Shown: positions 26,411-32,685 of the stretch, piece after piece | Layout: each line of letters begins with the position of its first letter | Numbering within the stretch: position 1 is the first letter of the stretch | From: Crossiella sp. SN42 | GTDB lineage: Bacteria; Actinomycetota; Actinomycetes; Mycobacteriales; Pseudonocardiaceae | Assembly (NCBI RefSeq): GCF_023897065.1 | Contig: NZ_JAMHIV010000044.1 | Coordinates: 25,343 to 89,342, forward strand | Direction of reading: 5' to 3' | Length of the DNA stretch: 64,000 nucleotides | Made by a program: the position numbers and the translations under genes | Notes under the pieces: model-generated | Databases searched by the model: none | What the model was told of the DNA's origin: nothing | The model's input: the letters and a program-made list of their open reading frames with translations, nothing else

Positions 26411-28096
26411 ATGTCCGCGACCGAAGGCGTCCACCAGATCAGCGAGCGGTACGTGCGAGATTTCGCCGCGCTCGACCCGAACACCGCCACCTACCTCGGT
26501 GTCCCTGGTCATGACCACAAGCTCACCGACTACTCGCCGGAGGGCCACGCCGCCCGCGCCGAGCTGAACCGCACCGCCCTGCGCGACCTGCGCGCCGCCA
26601 CCGCCGCGGACGCCGACGAGCAGGCCGCCAAGGACGTCTTCCTGGAGCGGGTCGGGCTGAGCGTGGAACGGCACGAGGCCGGGCTGGACGCCAGCGAGCT
26701 CAACGTCATCGCCAGCCCGGTGCACGAGCTGCGGCAGACCTTCGACCTGATGCCCAGCGGCACCGCGGAGGACTGGGCGGTGATCTCCACCCGGCTCGGC
26801 GGCATGCCGGTCGCGCTCGACCAGGTGCGCGCCGCGCTCAGCCACTCCGCGGCCAAGGGCCGGACCTCGGCGATCCGGCAGGTCCGCCGGGTGGCCGAGC
26901 AGTGCGAGACCTGGGCGGGCCGCCGCGGCGGGGAGTCCTTCTTCAGCACCATGGTCGCCGCCGCCGAGCAGGTCGACGGGGTGTCCCCGGCGCTGACCGC
27001 CGACCTGCGCGCGCACGCCGAGGCCGCCTCGGCCGCCTACGCCGACTTCGGCCGGTTCCTGCGCGAGGAGCTCGCGCCCAGCGCCCCGGAGAAGGACGCG
27101 GTCGGCCTTGAGGTCTACCAGCTGTCCTCCCGGTTCTTCACCGGCGCCGCCCTGGACCTGCAGGAGGCCTACGAGTGGGGCTGGGAGGAGTTCTCCCGGA
27201 TCGAGTCGGAGATGAAGCAGGTCGCAGGCCGGATCAAGCCGGGAGCCACGCTGGCCGAGGCGGCCGCCGCGCTGGACGCCGACCCGCGCTACCGGGTGCA
27301 CGGCCAGGACGCCTTCCAGCGCTGGATGCAGGAGCTCTCCGACCGGGCGCTGACCGACCTGCGCGGCGTGCACTTCGAGATCCCGGACCGGCTGATGGCC
27401 CTGGAATGCCGGATCGCCCCGCCCGGCGGCACCGTCGGCGCCTACTACACCGGCCCCACCGACGACTTCTCCCGCCCCGGCCGGATGTGGTGGTCGGTGC
27501 CCGCGGACAAGGAGGACTTCTCCACCTGGCGCGAGGTCTCCACCGTCTACCACGAGGGCGTGCCGGGCCATCACCTGCAGATCGCCACCGCGGTGCACGA
27601 GGCCGAGCGGCTCAACACCTTCCAGCGCCTGCTGTGCTGGGTCTCCGGCCACGGCGAGGGCTGGGCGCTCTACGCCGAGCGGCTCATGCGCGAGCTGGGC
27701 TACCTCGACGACGACGGCAACCTGCTGGGCATGCTGGACGCGCACCTGTTCCGCGCGGCCAGGGTGATCGTGGACATCGGCATGCACCTGGAGCTGACCA
27801 TCCCGGCCGGCTCCGGCTTCCACCCCGGCGAGCGCTGGACCCCGGAACTGGGCCTGGAGTTCATGCTCACCAGGACCATCACCGACGCCACCCACGTGCG
27901 CGACGAGATCGACCGGTACCTGGGCTGGCCGGGCCAGGCCCCCTCGTACAAGCTCGGCGAACGGCTCTGGCTGCAAGCCCGCGACGAGGCCAAGCAGCGC
28001 GAGGGCGCGGACTTCGACCTCAAGCGCTTCCACGAGCGCGCGCTGAAGATGGGCGCGATGGGGCTGGACCTGCTTCGCGACCGGCTCGGGGCTTAG
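26411..28096 (+). CDS. DUF885 family putative metalloprotease
   Basis: 561 residues without a signal peptide. The family's zinc-binding motif HEGVPGHH is at about residue 380, with a downstream Glu-rich SGHGEGWALYAERLMRELGY segment supplying the third ligand, as in gluzincin-like peptidases. The N-terminal half is all-helical. The family is widespread in actinobacteria with few tested members; peptidase activity is inferred from the motif. It is leaderless and ends 1 bp inside the convergent GNAT gene (4-nt overlap). Confidence 0.85.
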   Translation: MSATEGVHQISERYVRDFAALDPNTATYLGVPGHDHKLTDYSPEGHAARAELNRTALRDLRAATAADADEQAAKDVFLERVGLSVERHEAGLDASELNVIASPVHELRQTFDLMPSGTAEDWAVISTRLGGMPVALDQVRAALSHSAAKGRTSAIRQVRRVAEQCETWAGRRGGESFFSTMVAAAEQVDGVSPALTADLRAHAEAASAAYADFGRFLREELAPSAPEKDAVGLEVYQLSSRFFTGAALDLQEAYEWGWEEFSRIESEMKQVAGRIKPGATLAEAAAALDADPRYRVHGQDAFQRWMQELSDRALTDLRGVHFEIPDRLMALECRIAPPGGTVGAYYTGPTDDFSRPGRMWWSVPADKEDFSTWREVSTVYHEGVPGHHLQIATAVHEAERLNTFQRLLCWVSGHGEGWALYAERLMRELGYLDDDGNLLGMLDAHLFRAARVIVDIGMHLELTIPAGSGFHPGERWTPELGLEFMLTRTITDATHVRDEIDRYLGWPGQAPSYKLGERLWLQARDEAKQREGADFDLKRFHERALKMGAMGLDLLRDRLGA

Positions 28097-28668
28097 GGAT
28101 CCAGCGGTAGCCGGCGGCCCAGGACCGCGAAGGGTCTTGGGTCGCCGGTGAAGGTGTAGTGCCGCAGCACGTCCTGGAAGCCCAGGCGGCGGTACAGCTT
28201 CCACGCCCGGGACGGGCCCTCCGGGGTGGACAGCAGCACGGTGCCGGAGTCGGTGCGGGACATCAGCCCGCGCAGCAGCTGCTCGCCGAGACCCTGGCCC
28301 TGGGCGTCCGGGCGCACGTGCAGCTCGGTCAGCTCGAAGTAGTCGCCCATCCACTGGTGCACCACGTTCGGCGCCGCGATCGCGGTCAGCCCGCGCCGGA
28401 CCTGCTCGTGCCACCACTGCCCGCTCGCGCCGCGGTAGCCGTAGCCGATCCCGGCCAGCGCGCCCTGCTCGTCGTAGGCCCCCACGCAGCGCCAGCCCGC
28501 GCGGACCATGTGCGCCAGCCACATCGGGGCCCGCTGCTGCACGGTGCTCGGCGGGTACCGCATCGCCGCCACGTACAGCGCCAGGGCCTCACCCAGCCGC
28601 ATGCGGAGGTCGTCGGCGGTCAGCTCGACGACGGTCTCGCTGATGCCGGGATGCTCTGCTGCGCTCAC
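28093..28668 (-). CDS. GNAT-family N-acetyltransferase (Rv2170-like)
   Basis: 191 residues. Single GNAT domain with the acetyl-CoA loop VRPDAQGQGLGEQLLRGL (R-x-x-G-x-G/A) in motif A and a WKLYRRLGFQDVLRHY motif B. The mycobacterial counterpart (Rv2170) is reported to acetylate lysines; the substrate here is open. GTG 28668 is chosen; the frame runs further upstream through the DNA-damage promoter region, which is not plausible coding sequence. Its own promoter would overlap that region. Confidence 0.83.
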   Translation of the reverse strand: MSAAEHPGISETVVELTADDLRMRLGEALALYVAAMRYPPSTVQQRAPMWLAHMVRAGWRCVGAYDEQGALAGIGYGYRGASGQWWHEQVRRGLTAIAAPNVVHQWMGDYFELTELHVRPDAQGQGLGEQLLRGLMSRTDSGTVLLSTPEGPSRAWKLYRRLGFQDVLRHYTFTGDPRPFAVLGRRLPLDP

Positions 28669-28733
28669 CGTCTCATCACACCATGACCCGCCCGCGTCGC
28701 GGTGTTCCGCCCCACGTCGAGATGGGTTGAGCA

Positions 28734-28756
28734 TTGTCGGTCCCCCAGGCTAGTGT
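28734..28756 (+). promoter_or_regulatory. PafBC (RecA-NDp) promoter motif for HEPN operon
   Basis: TTGTCGGTC-N8-TAGTGT, matching the actinobacterial LexA-independent DNA-damage motif TTGTCRGTG-N8-TANNNT at all but one position. The same nine-base element and spacing occur before recA in this window. Confidence 0.82.
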
Positions 28757-28764
28757 GGAGTCGT

Positions 28765-28780
28765 TCGAACGCATGTTCGA
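28765..28780. promoter_or_regulatory. LexA (SOS) box
   Basis: TCGAAC-GCAT-GTTCGA, a perfect actinobacterial LexA operator, starting 8 nt after the -10 box, i.e. across the expected transcription start. Confidence 0.9.
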
Positions 28781-28801
28781 TAGATCATGTGTTCGGGCCA
28801 A

Positions 28802-28862
28802 GCCGGGCGGCGGGGTGGGGGAAGCACCTCGCCGCCCGGCGCCGCCGGCTTCCCCTCGGCGG
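28802..28862 (+). promoter_or_regulatory. Two tandem leader hairpins before HEPN gene
   Basis: Hairpin 1: 11 perfect pairs (28802-28812 with 28830-28840), extended by G-U and GGTG/CACC to 16 pairs, loop GGGGAAG. Hairpin 2: CCGCCG/CGGCGG (28842-28847, 28857-28862), followed by a short T-run (CCTTTG). They could attenuate or stabilise the mRNA. Confidence 0.55.
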
Positions 28863-28898
28863 AGTCGTCCTTTGTGGTGACGTCTTGAGGAGGCCGTG

Positions 28899-29342
28899 AT
28901 GTCTGTCCCCGTCCACTTCCCGATCCAGCGGCGCAACTCCCCCGAGCTGCCCTACCGGCCGCGCACGGGTCCGGTGGCCGCGGCCGGTCTGCTCGCCCAG
29001 GCCCAGCGCGGCCTGGAGAACGCGCGCCGGGAGCCGCAGCCCGCCGAGCGCTACGCCGTGGCGCACCTGGCCGCACTGCGCGCCGCCGCCTCGGTGCTGG
29101 CCATCCGGGCGCGTCCCCGCCCGGGCAAGAACCGCCCGACCAGCGTGTGGGTCCTGCTCGCGCACGCAGCTCCTGAGCTGCGCGAATGGGCCGCCTTCTA
29201 CGCCGCGGGCGCCAACCGCAGGGCGCAGGTGCAGGCCGGCATCACCCGGCTGGTCAGCCAGCGCGACGCCGACGACCTGCTCCGGCAGACCGAGGACTTC
29301 CTCGTGCTCGCCGAGCGGGTCCTGCACGAGGCAGACAGGTGA
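28899..29342 (+). CDS. SAV_6107-type HEPN domain protein, predicted DNA-damage induced
   Basis: 147-residue all-helical protein of the HEPN superfamily (SAV_6107 type). It carries R-Y-A-V-A-H near residue 50, which fits the RX4-6H ribonuclease motif of active HEPN proteins, although I cannot confirm its structural position. ATG 28899 lies 5 nt after GAGGAGG; a GTG immediately upstream is less well spaced. The promoter has both a PafBC motif and a perfect LexA box, so induction by DNA damage is predicted. The next gene overlaps by 4 nt and should be co-expressed. Confidence 0.82.
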   Translation: MSVPVHFPIQRRNSPELPYRPRTGPVAAAGLLAQAQRGLENARREPQPAERYAVAHLAALRAAASVLAIRARPRPGKNRPTSVWVLLAHAAPELREWAAFYAAGANRRAQVQAGITRLVSQRDADDLLRQTEDFLVLAERVLHEADR

Positions 29343-30109
29343 GCGGGCAGGCCCTCATCGATCCGGCCCGGCTGCTCGACACCCTGCGCGCCGAAGGAGA
29401 ACTGCTCGCCGTGTGCGCTGCCGGGGCCGACCTCGGCAGCGCCGTGCCCGCGTGGCCGCGGCGGACCCTCGGTGAGGCGGTCCGCGCGGCCGCGCACGGC
29501 TACCGGCTCGCCCTGAGCTGGCTGCGCACCGGGGCTCCGCCGCTGGTCACCCCGGCCGAGCAAGAACCGGCGGAGCCGCTGCCGGACCAGCTGCGCAGCG
29601 GTTTGCGCGAGCTGGCCGAGGAGCTGGCCGCGCACGATCCGTACGCGCCCTGCCCGACCTGGTGGCCCGCCGACTCCAGCTACGGGTTCTGGCGGCGGCG
29701 GATCGCGCACGAGAGCACACTGCACCGGGTGGACGCGCAGTCCGCCGCGGGCGAGCAGTTGCTGGAGATCGCGCCGGAGTTCGCCGTGGACGGCGTGGAC
29801 GAGGCGCTGCTGCTGTGGCTGGGCTACCGGCTGGGGCGGCTGGGCATCACCGGCCCGCAGCGCGGCACGGTCGGCCTGCGCACCGGCGGCCACGCCTGGC
29901 TGGTGCACACCGGCCCCGAGGGCACGGTGGCCGAACGCGTCTCCGCCACCGAGGCGGCGGGCGCGGACGGGCTGGTCACCGGCGAGCCCATGTCGGTCTA
30001 CCTGTGGCTGTGGGGCCGGGTGCCGGACCGTACGGTCACCCTGGCCGGTAGCAGGGACGCCACCGCCCAGCTGTGGGCGCTGCTGAGGCTGGCCACCACC
30101 GCGGGTTGA
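29339..30109 (+). CDS. Maleylpyruvate-isomerase/DinB-like mycothiol-dependent protein
   Basis: 256 residues. An N-terminal four-helix region with HGYRLALSW and a central conserved segment (AAHDPYAPCPTWWPADSSYGFWRRRIAHESTLHRVDAQSAAG), whose HE-x-x-x-H-R-x-D pattern supplies the metal ligands of the mycothiol-dependent maleylpyruvate isomerase/DinB fold, plus a smaller C-terminal SCP-2-like domain (GTVGLRTGGHAWLVHTGPEGTVAE). Family members use mycothiol or bacillithiol in thiol-transfer or detoxification. GTG 29339 overlaps the HEPN stop (GTGA), so it shares the DNA-damage promoter. Its reaction here is unknown. Confidence 0.82.
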   Translation: MSGQALIDPARLLDTLRAEGELLAVCAAGADLGSAVPAWPRRTLGEAVRAAAHGYRLALSWLRTGAPPLVTPAEQEPAEPLPDQLRSGLRELAEELAAHDPYAPCPTWWPADSSYGFWRRRIAHESTLHRVDAQSAAGEQLLEIAPEFAVDGVDEALLLWLGYRLGRLGITGPQRGTVGLRTGGHAWLVHTGPEGTVAERVSATEAAGADGLVTGEPMSVYLWLWGRVPDRTVTLAGSRDATAQLWALLRLATTAG

Positions 30110-30136
30110 CATTGACGTTGCGTCAACTTCTACCGT
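30106..30136 (+). promoter_or_regulatory. MerR-type promoter with operator in 19-bp spacer
   Basis: TTGACA (30106-30111), spacer of exactly 19 bp, TACCGT (30131-30136). The spacer contains the perfect palindrome TTGACG-TTG-CGTCAA (30112-30126). The overlong spacer with a central dyad is the signature of promoters untwisted by MerR/TipA activators. Confidence 0.87.
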
Positions 30137-30171
30137 TGACCTCACCGAACGACAACGGGAGGTGAGCCGCG

Positions 30172-30921
30172 GTGGAGTGGTCCATCCAGGACATCGCGCG
30201 CTCGGCAGGCACCACCAGCCGCACCCTGCGCCACTACGGCCAGCTGGGGCTGCTGCCGCCGAGCCGGGTGGGGAGCAACGGTTACCGGTACTACGACCAG
30301 AGCTCCCTCGTGCGCCTGCAACGGATTCTGCTGTTGCGGGAGCTCGGCCTCAGCCTCCCGATGATCTCCGAGGTGCTCGATGGGCAGCGGGACACCGCCG
30401 CCGCGTTGCGCACCCACCTGAAGCTGCTGGAACAGGAGCGGCAGCGGATCGGGCGGCAGATCGAGTCGGTGCGGACCACGTTGCGGAAGACGGAAGAAGG
30501 TGAAGAACTGATGGCTGCCGAGGTTTTCGACGGTTTTGACCACACGAAGTACGAGCAGGAGGTGACCGAGCGCTGGGGCAAGGAGACCTACCAGCGCGGT
30601 GACCGGTGGTGGCGCGGGCTCGGTGAGGACGGCCGCAAGGCGCACCTCGACGAGCAGGCGGAGATCGCCACCGGCCTGGCCGGGGCCGCGGCCGCCGGCC
30701 GGGACCCCGGTGACGAGGAGGTGCAGGCGATCGTGGCCCGGCACTACGAGTGGGTGGTCGAGGGCTGGCAGGGCAGGCGGCCCACCGCGGAGCAGTTCCG
30801 GGGGCTCGGCGAGATGTACGTGCAGGACGAGCGGTTCGCGGCGAACTACGAGAAGTTCGGCACGGGCGTCACCGAGTTCATCAGGGACGCGATGGCGGTC
30901 TACGCCGACCGCCGGCTGTAA
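30172..30921 (+). CDS. MerR-family activator with TipAS domain
   Basis: 249 residues. The N-terminal MerR winged helix (WSIQDIARSAGTTSRTLRHYGQLGLLPPSRVGSNGYRYYDQSSLVRLQRILLLRELGLSLPMI) and dimerisation coiled coil are followed from about residue 120 by a TipAS drug-binding domain (DHTKYEQEVTERWG...ARHYEWVVEGWQGRRPTAEQFRGLGEMYVQDERFAANYEK). TipA-type regulators bind thiopeptides and other compounds and activate their own gene. GTG 30172 follows GGGAGGTGAG. The self-promoter matches the predicted mode of action. The Y RNA promoter begins 6 nt after its stop. Confidence 0.9.
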   Translation: MEWSIQDIARSAGTTSRTLRHYGQLGLLPPSRVGSNGYRYYDQSSLVRLQRILLLRELGLSLPMISEVLDGQRDTAAALRTHLKLLEQERQRIGRQIESVRTTLRKTEEGEELMAAEVFDGFDHTKYEQEVTERWGKETYQRGDRWWRGLGEDGRKAHLDEQAEIATGLAGAAAAGRDPGDEEVQAIVARHYEWVVEGWQGRRPTAEQFRGLGEMYVQDERFAANYEKFGTGVTEFIRDAMAVYADRRL

Positions 30922-30927
30922 ATTCGG

Positions 30928-30956
30928 TTGGGGCAGCTGGACATTCCGGCTACTGT
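30928..30956 (+). promoter_or_regulatory. Promoter of the Y RNA gene
   Basis: TTGGGG (30928-30933), 17-bp spacer, TACTGT (30951-30956). The predicted start, 6-7 nt further on, falls at the first base of the closing stem of the RNA. Confidence 0.65.
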
Positions 30957-30961
30957 TCCTC

Positions 30962-31112
30962 ATGTGCCCGGTGCGCAGGCAACGGTTACTTCCACTCTGT
31001 AATGGCGAGGTCGCGGGTTCGAATCCCGTCCAGACTTCGGGTCTGGTAGCTCAGTCCGGTAGAGCACGCGTACCGTCGCCGACTTTGATCTCGGGCACAC
31101 CTAATCTTTTTT
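30962..31112 (+). ncRNA. yrlA: Y RNA, YrlA type (permuted tRNA mimic) beside Ro60 gene
   Basis: About 150 nt. Closing stem TGTGCCCG (30963-30970)/CGGGCACA (31092-31099). Second stem GGC-a-ACGGT-t-AC (30978-30989) with GT-ACCGT-c-GCC (31070-31080). The tRNA-like part comes in permuted order: AGGTC variable-loop bases (31008-31012), T-arm GCGGG-TTCGAAT-CCCGT (31013-31029), acceptor strand CCAGAC (31030-31035), cap loop TTCGG, acceptor strand GTCTGG (31041-31046), TA, then D-arm GCTC-AGTCCGGTA-GAGC (31049-31065). The T-run TCTTTTTT at 31105-31112 ends it. Bacterial Y RNAs of the YrlA class have such a module opposite a Ro60-binding stem. The TROVE gene begins 36 nt downstream. Not an ordinary tRNA: there is no anticodon arm and the ends are joined. 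Confidence 0.88.
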
Positions 31113-31148
31113 CGTTACCACACAAGGGAAATCCTCGGGGGGTGTTCC

Positions 31149-32672
31149 ATGGGCAAGTTCAACCTGCTGACCCGGCTGCGTACGCGACAGGGTGGCAAGG
31201 CGTACCAGCGGGACGCTCGCACCGAGCTGTTCCTGTTGGCGGTCAGCAACTTCGTCGGTGAGGCCTCCTGCTACGAGCTCGCCGAGGACCGGGACAACCG
31301 TTACGCCGCACTGGTTCGGGCCAACACGCTGCTCGATCCGGAGTGGACGGCGCGGCTGCTCGGCTGGCTGCGCGGTTCGGCGAACCTGCGCTCGGCGGCG
31401 CTGGCCGGCGCGGTGGAGTTCGCCCGCACCAGGCAGGAGCACCAGCTGTCCGGGCTGACCCGGCAGGTGGTGGAATCCGTGCTGCAGCGGGCCGACGAAC
31501 CCGGCGAGCTGCTGGCCTACTGGACCGCGCGCTACGGCCGCGCGATCCCGAAGCCGGTCAAGCGGGGTGTCGCGGACGCGGTGCGCAGGCTCTACGACGA
31601 GCGTGCCGCGCTCAAGTGGGACTCGGCCGCGCGGGGCTTCCGCTTCGCCGACGTGCTGGAGCTGACCCACCCGGCGCCCAGGGATGCGTTGCAGGGCAGG
31701 CTGTTCCGCTGGCTCATCGACGCGCGGCACGACCGCGCCGGTGTGCCGGAAGGACTGCCGGTCCTGCTGGCCCGCCAGGCATTGACCGCGTTGCCGGTCG
31801 AGGCCCGGCGTGCCCTGCTGGTCCGCGACCCGGCCAAGGCCGTCACCGACCTGCACGAGGCCGGGATGACCTGGGAGGCGCTGGCCGGCTGGACGCAGGG
31901 TCCGCTGGACGCGGCGGCCTGGTCCGCGGTGCTCCCGGCCATGGGCTACATGGCGTTGCTGCGCAACCTGCGCAACTTCGACCGGGCCGGGATCAGCGAC
32001 CAGGACGCCGCCCGGATCGCGGCGCGGCTGACCGACCCGGCCCAGGTGGCCAGGTCCCGGCAGCTGCCGCTGCGGTTCCTGGCGGCCCACCGGGCGGCGG
32101 GCGCGCGCTGGTCGGCCAGCCTGGACACGGCGCTGACCTGCTCGCTGGCCTCGGTGCCGAGGCTGACCGGCCGCACCCTGGTGCTGATCGACACGTCCTA
32201 CTCGATGACCGACTCGTTCTCCCGCGACGGCACGCTGAAGCGGTGGGACGCGGCGGTGCTGTTCGGCCTCGCCCTCGCGGCGCGGGCCGAGCACGCCACC
32301 GTGGTGTCGTACTCCGACCGCAGCATGGTTTTCCCGCTGCGGCCGGAGGAACCGGTGCTGCGGGGCGTGCGCAGGTGGGAGTCAGACGGCTTCTTCCTCG
32401 GCTCGGGCACGAAGACCGTCAGCGCGCTGCGGAAGCACTTCCGCGGGCACGACCGGGTCGTCGTCCTGACCGACGAGCAGCACAGTGACGGCGACGTCAG
32501 CACCGCCATCCCGGCCAGGGTTCCGCTGTTCACCTGGAACCTGGCCGGCTACGCACCCGGCCACACCCCGGCGGGCCAGCCGAACCGGCACACCTTCGGC
32601 GGCCTGTCCGACCGCTCGTTCGAGCTGCTGTCCCTGGTGGAACGCGGCGAACGCGGTGAGTGGCCGTTCTAG
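31149..32672 (+). CDS. rsr: Ro60 orthologue (Rsr), TROVE and vWA domains
   Basis: 507 residues. N-terminal TROVE HEAT-repeat ring (about 15-340: GGKAYQRDARTELFLLAVSNFVGEASCYE, then repeated helix pairs such as SANLRSAALAGAVEFARTRQE) and C-terminal von Willebrand-A-like fold with the MIDAS motif DTSYS at about residue 348 (LVLIDTSYSMTDSFS) and VVLTDEQHSDG. Ro60 binds Y RNAs on the ring surface and misfolded or processed RNA ends in the cavity; bacterial Rsr works with 3' exonucleases in rRNA maturation, RNA decay and stress survival. ATG 31149 follows a GGGGGG tract. No rtcB or rtcA lies alongside. Confidence 0.93.
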   Translation: MGKFNLLTRLRTRQGGKAYQRDARTELFLLAVSNFVGEASCYELAEDRDNRYAALVRANTLLDPEWTARLLGWLRGSANLRSAALAGAVEFARTRQEHQLSGLTRQVVESVLQRADEPGELLAYWTARYGRAIPKPVKRGVADAVRRLYDERAALKWDSAARGFRFADVLELTHPAPRDALQGRLFRWLIDARHDRAGVPEGLPVLLARQALTALPVEARRALLVRDPAKAVTDLHEAGMTWEALAGWTQGPLDAAAWSAVLPAMGYMALLRNLRNFDRAGISDQDAARIAARLTDPAQVARSRQLPLRFLAAHRAAGARWSASLDTALTCSLASVPRLTGRTLVLIDTSYSMTDSFSRDGTLKRWDAAVLFGLALAARAEHATVVSYSDRSMVFPLRPEEPVLRGVRRWESDGFFLGSGTKTVSALRKHFRGHDRVVVLTDEQHSDGDVSTAIPARVPLFTWNLAGYAPGHTPAGQPNRHTFGGLSDRSFELLSLVERGERGEWPF

Positions 32673-32685
32673 ACCCGGTGGACGG

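Noticed and set aside
31013..31066. Possible ordinary tRNA gene (TTCGAAT T-loop and GCTC...GAGC D-arm present)
   Set aside because: The T-arm precedes the D-arm, the acceptor strands are joined by a 5-nt loop and there is no anticodon arm; the element lies directly before a Ro60 gene, so it is treated as a Y RNA tRNA mimic.
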